The notes under the pieces: generated by a model
Told to the model about the DNA's origin: nothing
Seen by the model: only the letters and a program-made list of their open reading frames with translations
The model's database searches: none
In this document: positions 7,311-13,687 of the stretch, piece by piece
Numbering within the stretch: position 1 is the stretch's first letter
Layout: the number at the start of each line of letters is the position of its first letter
Translations under genes and position numbers: made by a program
Origin: CAMPJM01 sp964440915
Lineage (GTDB): Bacteria > Bacteroidota > Bacteroidia > Cytophagales > Cyclobacteriaceae
NCBI GenBank assembly: GCA_964440915.1
Contig: CAYTTV010000076.1
Location: forward strand, 1 to 13,687
Reading direction: 5' to 3'
Length of the DNA stretch: 13,687 bases

Positions 7311-7393
7311 AAGCATATTTAATGCTTCCCGCACGGAATGTTAAATTACCTGTATATCGTTTAATAATGCAAACAACCATCAGTTTTAAACTG
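7311..7393 (-). promoter_or_regulatory. Candidate control region of the GH95 gene with two perfect dyads
   Basis: Two inverted repeats lie just upstream of the GH95 start. AAGCAT-N5-ATGCTT occupies 7311-7327 and CAGTTT-T-AAACTG occupies 7381-7393. Reading the minus strand, TATGCTTTG overlaps the first dyad and resembles the -7 element TAnnTTTG with one extra base, but no TTTG is found at the expected upstream distance. The region is a plausible regulated promoter; the regulator is unknown. The rest of 7296-7536 holds no gene apart from the hairpin at 7470-7523. Confidence 0.3.
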
Positions 7394-7469
7394 TCCTGAT
7401 TTACGGCATTCGAAGGACTTCATCTATAGGCTCCCGACAATCACTTGTGCTAAGAGAGAATAAAAATAT

Positions 7470-7523
7470 ACGTAAAAGCAAAACGAGCAATAGTTTTCCA
7501 AATATTGCTCGTTTTGCTTACGT
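7470..7523 (-). terminator. Long hairpin terminator downstream of the TonB-dependent receptor
   Basis: ACGTAAAAGCAAAACGAGCAATA (7470-7492) pairs with 7503-7523 over 21 bp, with a two-base bulge and a 10-nt loop. It begins 13 bp after the receptor stop codon. On the minus strand the stem ends in GTTTTGCTTTTACGTATATTTTTATT, so T-rich tracts lie in and just beyond the 3' arm. This is less canonical than a pure T-run but consistent with termination or 3'-end protection of the receptor mRNA. It separates the receptor from GH95. Confidence 0.75.
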
Positions 7524-7536
7524 GGGAAAGCCCTTT

Positions 7537-10284
7537 TTATCTTCCTCCCGTAAACTGCCTTAAGTTATATGAAAACGTAAGCATCGCATAACGTTGGATG
7601 GATTGCGTTCTTCGATCTTCTATATAAGACTCGTTTACTGTTCGCTGGATATTATCATTTTGATTGAGCACGTCAAAAATAGAAATCTTTATTTCGCCCC
7701 TATCTCCTTTGAAAAGTCTCTTTCCTATTCCTATGTTCATTAAAAGTACACTTCTGTCGAATTCATCGCCCAAACCTGTATACCAAGTATGGTTTATATC
7801 ATATTCAATCGTGAACCCCTTCCAAAATATCCATTTGAACTTTGCCCCATTGGTTTGAGATAAATAATTGTTGTTCAGGCCAGGTTGTAGCGTATTGTTT
7901 ACAATGTTGTAATAAGCAGAAGAAGTAAGGGTGAAATCTAAGTTCTGACTAATATTGCTACTTAATGTCACCGATTGGTTGAATTGCAATGTTTGTGAGG
8001 TATTTTTTGAAGCATTTATTAAACCTGGTGTGTTCGCATAACTAATTCCCGTTCCAAGGTTCAGGTTAGATTTTAACGCAGTTAGAGGCGTTCCATAGGA
8101 GTAATATGAGCGAAGCGACCAGCTTGACCCGACATTGACAGGCTTTATAAGACGGCTGCCCTTATACATCATAATCCCATCAGACAACAAACTGTCATTT
8201 TGCGCGGTATAGGTCGCATTGGTAATATAGTCCGTCGTATAGGAAGCATTTATCATAGCAAAACTATTGCTTGACTTCTCGGGATTAGAAGTTGAAAACC
8301 GGGCCATAAGCGAGTGTGAATACCTTTGTTTTAGGTCTGGATTTCCTGTTCTTAGCTGGAGTGGGTTAGTATTGTTAATTACGTCCTGCAATTGGCTGAT
8401 AGAAGGGGCGCTCGTAGAAGTACGGTAAAAAATGTTCAACTTATCTTGCTTCGAAAAATCATAGCTATACATCATGGATGGCAATAAGTTGCCAAAAGTT
8501 TTTTGTGTTTCTTCGAGGATAGGAAAAACCTGGGTTCCAGATAACCTGGCTTCTTGATAATTCAGTCCAACTCTTAACCTGGACTTGTCCCCTCTTTTGC
8601 TATAGCCAACACCTGCTCTATTAGTGATATAAGTGTTCTCAAAATTGTTTGAAAGTGTGGAGTCTATATCCCTCCCTGCTGTGCCTTCTTGAAGCATGTC
8701 ATATACCGATCTTGCCGAATTGCTTTCATCATAAGAAATCCGATATTCAAGCATCAGCTGACTCTTCTCCCCTATTGGTTCGGTATAAACTGCATTGGCT
8801 GTAACCCTATTCCTGTCGCTATTATTTTCTGTTTCTTGGTCTACTACCTCAATCCTGTCTATATTTCCTGTATAATAACTGTTCAATGCATCAAGCGAAC
8901 TCTCTCCATCGTTCCTTCCTATTTCAGTATTCAAATTAAGTGAAAATGTCCTGCCTGCCTTCCCGAAACTATGCCGATAGAGTATGTCATTGGAAAAGTT
9001 GAACGCTGCAGTAGAGGAAAGCTGGTTATTGCTCATACTATTGATTAAGCTACCATCCAAAAAGCTGGTTTGTCCCGTCACGCCACTTCTACTGTCATTT
9101 TGTTGCACGCTTAACCTGGGCCTGATAGTAATAGAATTTGAAGAATCTATCTTATAATCTACCTTCACATCAACCCTGTGATTGTAGTTGCCTCTTTCGG
9201 ATTGGCTTTCTTCTGTATAATATTGACTAGAATCGGCAGCTATAAAATATTCTCTGCTAAGTAAAGTACGATTAGTATTGTTGGTATGATTGAAAAAGTA
9301 ACTGCCCGAAATCTCTATCTTGTCACCCCATTGATCGGAAAAATTCAACCCTGCGGATTGGGTAGTTGTAAATCCATTTTGCTGACCTACAAGGAAGTTA
9401 TTTCCTCCTCTACCTCTTCCTGAACCACCTCCTGCCCCTGATAGATCTTCCGACGCAAAATTCAACTGGCTGACATTGTTGACCATTCCTAGAATAGTCA
9501 GCCTGCGATCTCCATTAAATAGATTGAGATTTCCTCCCACACCATACCGGTCGTCAGTGCCATAACCACCTGAAATTCTTCCAAAAGTTCCTTTTCTACT
9601 ATTAGGTTTAGTAATGATATTAATGGTCTTGGCCCTATCTCCATCATCATATCCTGTGAATTGCCCCTGCTCGCTCATTTGGTCCAGCACCTGCACTTTA
9701 TCGATTATCTCTGCAGGCAGGTTCCTTAATGAACTTGAAGGATCGTCGCCAAAAAATGGCTTTCCATCTACAAGCACCCTTCTTACGTCTTCTCCTTGTG
9801 CTTTAATAGTACCATTTTCTACCGTTATGCCTGGCATCTTTCTCACAAGGTCTTCAGCGCTTGCGTCAGGGTTGGTTTTGAATGCTTGAGCGTTGAATTG
9901 TGTTGTATCCCCCAATTGAACAGACATAGGTGCTTGACCTACTACTTTGAGCTCTTCCAGCACCTCTGCATCTTGCTCCATGAATACATTACCTAGGTCA
10001 ACCCTTTTCCTTTCCACCTTAATACTCTTTACGAGCTTTTTGTACCCAACATATGTTCCGTCTAAAACATAGGAGCCTGTTTTTACCTGAGAAAACCTAA
10101 AGGATCCATCTATTTCAGATGTAGCAAAGTACCTGTCTGTTGAATCGGCTTGGCTGGTTAGTAAGAGGTTCACTCCGATGAGGGGGGAATTGTCAGAAGG
10201 ATCTACAACAGCTCCTTCTATTACCTGTTGTGCCACTGTCACGCTCGACAAGAAAACACAAAACACAAAAATAATTTTGGACAT
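7537..10284 (-). CDS. TonB-dependent receptor / outer membrane beta-barrel protein
   Basis: From the ATG at 10284 this is a 915-residue outer-membrane protein. It has a signal peptide (MSKIIFVFCVFLSSVTVAQQ) and a carboxypeptidase-regulatory-like beta-sandwich of about 80 residues (VIEGAVVDPSDNSPLIGVNL to VFMEQDAEVLEEL). A TonB plug follows (DASAEDLVRKMPGITVENG, VRRVLVDGKPFFGDD, NLPAEIIDKVQVLD). The rest, about 670 residues, is a beta-barrel of the outer membrane beta-barrel family type. A Gly/Arg-rich loop (AGGGSGRGRGGNNF) at about 284-297 is typical of this subfamily. A longer reading frame extends 8 codons to a TTG at 10308, but the ATG gives a cleaner signal peptide. It is not SusC-like and has no SusD partner, so a glycan substrate should not be assumed. 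Substrate unknown. Its own hairpin terminator follows. Confidence 0.92.
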   Translation of the reverse strand: MSKIIFVFCVFLSSVTVAQQVIEGAVVDPSDNSPLIGVNLLLTSQADSTDRYFATSEIDGSFRFSQVKTGSYVLDGTYVGYKKLVKSIKVERKRVDLGNVFMEQDAEVLEELKVVGQAPMSVQLGDTTQFNAQAFKTNPDASAEDLVRKMPGITVENGTIKAQGEDVRRVLVDGKPFFGDDPSSSLRNLPAEIIDKVQVLDQMSEQGQFTGYDDGDRAKTINIITKPNSRKGTFGRISGGYGTDDRYGVGGNLNLFNGDRRLTILGMVNNVSQLNFASEDLSGAGGGSGRGRGGNNFLVGQQNGFTTTQSAGLNFSDQWGDKIEISGSYFFNHTNNTNRTLLSREYFIAADSSQYYTEESQSERGNYNHRVDVKVDYKIDSSNSITIRPRLSVQQNDSRSGVTGQTSFLDGSLINSMSNNQLSSTAAFNFSNDILYRHSFGKAGRTFSLNLNTEIGRNDGESSLDALNSYYTGNIDRIEVVDQETENNSDRNRVTANAVYTEPIGEKSQLMLEYRISYDESNSARSVYDMLQEGTAGRDIDSTLSNNFENTYITNRAGVGYSKRGDKSRLRVGLNYQEARLSGTQVFPILEETQKTFGNLLPSMMYSYDFSKQDKLNIFYRTSTSAPSISQLQDVINNTNPLQLRTGNPDLKQRYSHSLMARFSTSNPEKSSNSFAMINASYTTDYITNATYTAQNDSLLSDGIMMYKGSRLIKPVNVGSSWSLRSYYSYGTPLTALKSNLNLGTGISYANTPGLINASKNTSQTLQFNQSVTLSSNISQNLDFTLTSSAYYNIVNNTLQPGLNNNYLSQTNGAKFKWIFWKGFTIEYDINHTWYTGLGDEFDRSVLLMNIGIGKRLFKGDRGEIKISIFDVLNQNDNIQRTVNESYIEDRRTQSIQRYAMLTFSYNLRQFTGGR

Positions 10285-10449
10285 AAGGCTTATATTTTTC
10301 CAAATCAAACACCAATAATGATGCTATATCTTTAAAAGACACAATATTTGGATTGGTTATCGGCCAAGCCTTCCTATTGATCGCTTAATTCAGGAAAAGA
10401 AGCCTATAAACAGGGCTTTCGAAAATACGGCAAAGAATTTAGTAAAAGC

Positions 10450-10485
10450 AAAAAGAGACGGCTTTTAAGATAACCGTCTCTTTTT
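10450..10485 (-). terminator. Intrinsic terminator of the reductase-ferredoxin unit
   Basis: A 12-bp perfect stem, AAAAAGAGACGG (10450-10461) with CCGTCTCTTTTT (10474-10485), surrounds a 12-nt loop. It lies 21 bp beyond the ferredoxin stop. On the minus strand the stem ends in a T-run (CTCTTTTTGCTTTTACT), which makes it a good intrinsic terminator. The remaining spacer to the receptor start (10285-10449) shows no gene and no clear -7/-33 promoter match. Confidence 0.85.
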
Positions 10486-10506
10486 CTTTGATATACTTTA
10501 AATCCT

Positions 10507-10854
10507 TTACCCTTGTATTTCGCCTTCTTCTTCGGCCATTAGCTTAAAATAAAGGCCATTGAGATGTGTGCCCACCTTAATCTGGCAAGCCAATCTGCTA
10601 TTGAAACTAGCATCAGGAAGCGTATCGAGCATATCCAGTTCAGCATCTGTAGGCTCACCCAATTCATCTATCCCTTCTTTTACCTCTACATGGCAGGTGG
10701 CACATAATGCCATACCACCACAAGTGGCCAAGATAGAGTATTCAGAAGCCTTCAACACTTCCATTAGGCTTAAATTGATATCAGATGGCAATTCAATGGT
10801 CTGAACATTACCTTCCCTATCCTCAACTTCAAATTTTATTAAGTCTTCCATCAT
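10507..10854 (-). CDS. 2Fe-2S ferredoxin, adrenodoxin/Isc type
   Basis: This 115-residue soluble protein carries electrons through one [2Fe-2S] cluster. The four cysteine ligands are visible as C45, C51, C54 and C90 in the pattern CX5CX2CX35C (CGGMALCATC, then RLACQI), which marks the adrenodoxin/Isc-ferredoxin class rather than the plant type. The length is normal. Its ATG overlaps the reductase stop by one base (TAATG), so the two are translationally coupled and the reductase upstream is the obvious electron donor. A second ATG directly follows the first. The electron acceptor (a P450, oxygenase, desaturase or Fe-S assembly) is not in the window. A strong terminator follows. Confidence 0.93.
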   Translation of the reverse strand: MMEDLIKFEVEDREGNVQTIELPSDINLSLMEVLKASEYSILATCGGMALCATCHVEVKEGIDELGEPTDAELDMLDTLPDASFNSRLACQIKVGTHLNGLYFKLMAEEEGEIQG

Positions 10855-11858
10855 TAAAATTCATGGATACCGTTTACGGTAGTATATTTAAAACTTAGTT
10901 TTTGATCAGGAAATACATATTTAAATGCACTTTGCGCCATTAAGGCCCCCTCATGAAAACCGCACAAGATCAGCTTTAATTTTCCTGGATAAGTATTGAT
11001 ATCACCAATAGCAAAGATTCCAGGAACATTGGTGCTATAATCAAATGTATCTACCAAAATGGCACCTTTGTCAATATTCAGGCCCCAGTCTGCTATTGGC
11101 CCCAGCTTAGGACTTAGGCCGAAAAGTGGGATCATATAATCTGCGGCAATTTCTTTTATTTCTTTGGCCTTATTCATCACGGAAACAGACTTCAAAGAAC
11201 CATTTCCACTTATGCTCTTTAGGTTAGAGTTGAGCAAAAGATTAATTTTGCCAGCCTGGGCTAGGGCAAATACTTTCTCGGCGGAATCTGGCGCACCACG
11301 GAAGGTTTCACCTCTATGCACCAAGGTAACTTCCTCGGCAAGGTTGGCCAAGAATATCGTCCAGTCAAGTGCTGAATCGCCACCACCAGCAATCACCAAC
11401 TTCTTGTCCCTGAAATGCTCAGGATCTTTTACCATGTATACTACGCCCTTCCCCTCAAAGTTGGTCAGGTTTTCAATTTCAGGTTTTCGGGGTTCAAAAC
11501 AGCCTAGTCCCCCAGCGATTACGACAACCTTAGCGTTAATTTTAGTCTTGTCGGAAGTTGTAAGTTCGAAACTGTTGTCCTCCAACCTGTTCAGACTTTC
11601 TACTCTTTCACCCAGCGTATAAGTAGGGTGAAAAGGTGCGATCTGCTCCTGAAGGTTTTCTACGAGTTCCTGGGCTTTTACTTCTGGAAAACCAGGTATG
11701 TCATAAATAGGTTTTTTAGGATATATTTCTGATAGCTGACCCCCAACCTGGGGCAATACATCTACCAAATGGCAGCGCATCTTAAGTAAACCAGCTTCAA
11801 AAACGGCAAATAAGCCTACAGGGCCTGCGCCAATAATGCATATATCGGTTTTAATCAT
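10854..11858 (-). CDS. Thioredoxin reductase-like ferredoxin--NADP+ reductase
   Basis: The 334-residue flavoprotein belongs to the thioredoxin-reductase-like FNR group (YumC of Bacillus, Chlorobaculum FNR), which passes electrons between NAD(P)H and ferredoxin. The FAD dinucleotide motif GAGPVG is at 10-15, GGQLSEIYPKKPIYDIPGFP at 39-58, the NADPH-fold motif GGGDSA at 158-163, and the second FAD motif GDINTYPGKLKL at 285-296. There is no CxxC redox pair in the NADPH domain, which separates it from true thioredoxin reductase. It is coupled by a one-base overlap to the downstream 2Fe-2S ferredoxin, its probable partner. It starts 67 bp after the MarR gene, just behind a perfect dyad. Confidence 0.93.
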   Translation of the reverse strand: MIKTDICIIGAGPVGLFAVFEAGLLKMRCHLVDVLPQVGGQLSEIYPKKPIYDIPGFPEVKAQELVENLQEQIAPFHPTYTLGERVESLNRLEDNSFELTTSDKTKINAKVVVIAGGLGCFEPRKPEIENLTNFEGKGVVYMVKDPEHFRDKKLVIAGGGDSALDWTIFLANLAEEVTLVHRGETFRGAPDSAEKVFALAQAGKINLLLNSNLKSISGNGSLKSVSVMNKAKEIKEIAADYMIPLFGLSPKLGPIADWGLNIDKGAILVDTFDYSTNVPGIFAIGDINTYPGKLKLILCGFHEGALMAQSAFKYVFPDQKLSFKYTTVNGIHEF

Positions 11859-11861
11859 GGC

Positions 11862-11881
11862 TGTATTTCAATTTAAATACA
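11862..11881. promoter_or_regulatory. Candidate operator before the ferredoxin reductase gene
   Basis: TGTATTT (11862-11868) and AAATACA (11875-11881) are perfect inverted half-sites with a 6-bp spacer, 20 bp in all, which is in the range of MarR-family operators. It lies between the MarR stop and the reductase ATG, ending 3 bp before the ATG. On the minus strand, CAAATTTG at 11880-11887 resembles the -7 element TAnnTTTG, with a TTG about 20 bp upstream, so the dyad may overlap an internal promoter or ribosome entry site. Binding by the adjacent MarR is an inference. Confidence 0.4.
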
Positions 11882-11925
11882 AATTTGCTCAACAATAATT
11901 AGTATAGCAATTAAAATAGAAAAAA

Positions 11926-12354
11926 TTATTCTAAGTTACGGTATATGGTATTCAATACCTTTTTGAAATGGTCAAAGTCCTGATCGCTCAATCCTTCCCA
12001 AGCTTTCAATCTCACCTCTCTCACCTTAGGCCTTAATTGGGCTACCTTTGTCTTTCCTTCGCCAGTTAAATGAACATTGAAGCACCTTCTGTCATCGGGG
12101 TCAATCCTTCTTTCTGTCAGTCCTTTTGAGCAAAGCAAATCGATTATCCTTGTCAATGTAGGTGTGTCTTTAAAAATCAGGTCTGCCAGTTCTCTCTGTG
12201 TCATTTCGTCATTTTCTGAGAGATGCCTGAGTACCAACCATTGGTCTACCGTGATATTAAAGTTCAATTCCTTAAATCTCTGCTGGGCATATTGTTTCAC
12301 TCGCTTGGCTGTTCTGTCAAGGAGGAAAGAGTACTTGCTATAGGCTTCTTCCAT
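11926..12354 (-). CDS. MarR family winged helix-turn-helix transcriptional regulator
   Basis: The 142-residue protein has the MarR layout. N-terminal dimerisation helices cover residues 1-35, the helix-turn-helix about 51-78 (MTQRELADLIFKDTPTLTRIIDLLCSKGL), the wing contains ERRIDPDDRR (81-90), and a C-terminal dimer helix follows. MarR proteins usually repress their own gene and neighbours and are released by small ligands or oxidation. Single cysteines occur at C75 and C91; whether either senses oxidants cannot be told. It precedes the reductase and ferredoxin genes on the same strand, so those are the likely targets. A good Bacteroidota -7 element lies 23 bp before the ATG. Confidence 0.92.
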   Translation of the reverse strand: MEEAYSKYSFLLDRTAKRVKQYAQQRFKELNFNITVDQWLVLRHLSENDEMTQRELADLIFKDTPTLTRIIDLLCSKGLTERRIDPDDRRCFNVHLTGEGKTKVAQLRPKVREVRLKAWEGLSDQDFDHFKKVLNTIYRNLE

Positions 12355-12377
12355 CTTAATTCCATTAGATAATAGCT

Positions 12378-12410
12378 CAAAGATAGGGAAAATGTTAATT
12401 CCTTAACGAA
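12378..12410 (-). promoter_or_regulatory. Bacteroidota-type promoter of the MarR gene
   Basis: On the minus strand TATCTTTG (12378-12385) matches the -7 consensus TAnnTTTG exactly. TTCG, 21 bp further upstream (about 12407-12410), is a 3-of-4 match to the -33 TTTG. The -7 element ends 23 bp before the MarR ATG, giving a short leader. It suggests that the MarR/reductase/ferredoxin unit starts here rather than reading through from GH5. The whole spacer 12355-12457 has no strong terminator for GH5. Confidence 0.5.
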
Positions 12411-12457
12411 GATGGTAAGAAGTCACAGTACAAGGTGCCAGGATTTTATCTGGTAGG

Positions 12458-13486
12458 TTAGTGCTGAAAATGTTCTTGGGCATACTGCTTCATTGCTCGT
12501 TTAAAATACCTTCCTTGCCGCGTAGGCGTATAATCCCAGTCGCTGAAAAGCATAGGGGACCAATCGGGATCGAACACCCATAGCACATATGATATGCCTC
12601 TGTCATCGGTATATTCTGTAATGGTATCGCCATAGGATTCATCGCTGATTACAGGCACATGAGCACCTTTGTCATCTGGCCCGCAAAACCCAATCTCGCT
12701 AAGCATAAGCGGATATTTTTCGGCCATAAAGCCCCAGTCATCTGTCCATTTATCTTCCCAAGGTTTATCTCTTTTTTGAGGATACGGATGGCTCACATAC
12801 CCAATCCCTTCCGCTTCGATTGGATTCTGACCTGCCTCTTTTAAATCATAAGCCCAATTAAAACCAGCTACTAAGGGAATGGCCGTACCCCCATTTTCCC
12901 GGATAATGAAGATCATCTCTTCTACTATTTCTTTCCACTCTTCCCATGTACAGCTCCCTAATTGCCCGTGCATAACCGTAGGCTCGTTGAAAAGCTCAAA
13001 AAAAGCGACAGTATTATTGCCTTTGTAGCGCTGTGCCATAATTTCCCAAAACTCAAAGGTCTCCATTACGGTCGTCTCATATATATCCCTTTGAAACTTT
13101 TCGTCCTTAAGATTTCCGATGCTATGCCAGTCTATGATTACGTATAGCCCCTGCGCCTCAGCCATAGCAATGCCCTTGTCCAAGAGTTGGATATAGGCTT
13201 CCTGACCTCTTTCTCGCCAGGCCTTGGGGTGTACAGGAAATCGGACCAGATTGGCACCCCAGTGTTTTATCTCCTCAAAATGCCGCTCATTCCATTTTCC
13301 CTCACGTTCCAGTTTGTCCGGGTCGCTCACATTCAAACCTCTAAAAACAATGGGCGCTCCATCTTCGGTAACGAACTTATTGCCCTCTACACCTATGCGA
13401 GAAGGTTTTGTCATAGCAGTCTGTGCTAATAAAAAATACCCTGCATATAAAAAGATGAGCAGTAAAAATATCCTAGATAGTATCAT
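12458..13486 (-). CDS. Glycoside hydrolase family 5 enzyme (cellulase/mannanase type)
   Basis: From the ATG at 13486 this is a 342-residue single-domain GH5 (clan A TIM barrel) enzyme that cleaves beta-linked glycans with retention. A hydrophobic signal peptide or anchor covers residues about 4-21 (SRIFLLLIFLYAGYFLLA), so it is exported. Family motifs are RGLNVSDP (49-56), LVRFPVHP (80-87), IIDWHS (117-122), FELFNEP (163-169) with acid/base E168, HPYP (233-236) and LSEIGF (262-267) with nucleophile E264. No carbohydrate-binding module or dockerin is present. The open frame extends upstream to TTG codons. One at 13516 lies 9 nt behind AGGAGG and would add 10 residues (VYIGQKRNL region). The substrate (beta-glucan or mannan) cannot be decided from sequence alone. 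Confidence 0.92.
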   Translation of the reverse strand: MILSRIFLLLIFLYAGYFLLAQTAMTKPSRIGVEGNKFVTEDGAPIVFRGLNVSDPDKLEREGKWNERHFEEIKHWGANLVRFPVHPKAWRERGQEAYIQLLDKGIAMAEAQGLYVIIDWHSIGNLKDEKFQRDIYETTVMETFEFWEIMAQRYKGNNTVAFFELFNEPTVMHGQLGSCTWEEWKEIVEEMIFIIRENGGTAIPLVAGFNWAYDLKEAGQNPIEAEGIGYVSHPYPQKRDKPWEDKWTDDWGFMAEKYPLMLSEIGFCGPDDKGAHVPVISDESYGDTITEYTDDRGISYVLWVFDPDWSPMLFSDWDYTPTRQGRYFKRAMKQYAQEHFQH

Positions 13487-13589
13487 GAGATTTCTTTTTT
13501 GGCCAATATAAACCAATCTAGGAATCCTCCTTGTGCCATTTAACAAATCATACCCCAAATAAAAACATTAAAGCATTATGATGTTGAAA

Positions 13590-13665
13590 TAAGGTAATTC
13601 TTTGGCTCAATACCTTACCCTTAAAGACCCCACCTTAAAAATGATACCTTATCAAATACGTATTT
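13590..13665. promoter_or_regulatory. Cluster of TACCTTA heptamers and a 12-bp palindrome upstream of GH5
   Basis: TACCTTA occurs at 13611-13617 and 13645-13651, CACCTTA (one mismatch) at 13631-13637, and the inverted form TAAGGTA at 13590-13596. Centres are 21, 20 and 14 bp apart, so the first three sit about two helical turns from each other. Next to them is the perfect palindrome AAATACGTATTT (13654-13665). The cluster lies 104-180 bp upstream of the GH5 ATG and could be a regulator-binding array for GH5 or for a gene beyond the right edge. Confidence 0.35.
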
Positions 13666-13687
13666 TTACTGATATAGAAATGAAAAA

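Noticed and set aside
10285..10308. Extension of the TonB-dependent receptor to a TTG start
   Set aside because: The ATG at 10284 gives a compact signal peptide, while the extension adds eight residues with no supporting signal.
11164..11622. 152-codon plus-strand open frame
   Set aside because: It lies entirely antisense to the well-supported ferredoxin reductase gene and has no recognisable protein features.
12431..12457. Hairpin CCAG-N8-CTGG as terminator of GH5
   Set aside because: The stem is only four base pairs and has no T-run on the minus strand.

Overview
The window looks like a chromosomal stretch from a Bacteroidota bacterium, most likely a Cytophagia-type lineage. This rests on protein character (a ~288-residue RpoD without region 1.1, a TonB-dependent receptor with a carboxypeptidase-regulatory-like N-terminal domain, a GH95 fucosidase), AT-rich spacers, mostly weak Shine-Dalgarno sequences, and one good match to the Bacteroidota promoter -7 element TAnnTTTG. 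No tRNA, rRNA, CRISPR array, insertion sequence or prophage gene was found.

Layout from left to right. Positions 1-359 are non-coding and hold several perfect dyads in front of a plus-strand sigma-70 gene (360-1226), which ends in a strong intrinsic terminator. On the minus strand follows a two-gene unit, msrA then pgeF, with 5 bp between them. Divergent from msrA, on the plus strand, lie a small one-helix membrane protein (3120-3338) and an HTTM-domain multi-pass membrane protein (3420-4937). Everything to the right is on the minus strand. In transcription order it is a GH5 glycosidase (12458-13486), a MarR regulator, a thioredoxin-reductase-like ferredoxin-NADP reductase, an adrenodoxin-type 2Fe-2S ferredoxin, a TonB-dependent outer-membrane receptor and a GH95 alpha-L-fucosidase.

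How the parts may work together. The MarR regulator, reductase and ferredoxin form a compact redox unit. The last two genes overlap by one base (TAATG), and a perfect dyad sits between the MarR stop and the reductase start. The GH5 and GH95 enzymes and the receptor suggest glycan use, but there is no SusC/SusD pair, so this is not a classical polysaccharide utilisation locus. MsrA (an exported lipoprotein) is an oxidative repair enzyme; PgeF is a cytoplasmic housekeeping enzyme.

I see no clearly new multi-gene system. The most notable points are the MarR/reductase/ferredoxin unit with its candidate operator, a cluster of TACCTTA heptamers upstream of GH5, a shared tail on three minus-strand hairpins, and the uncharacterised small-protein/HTTM pair.
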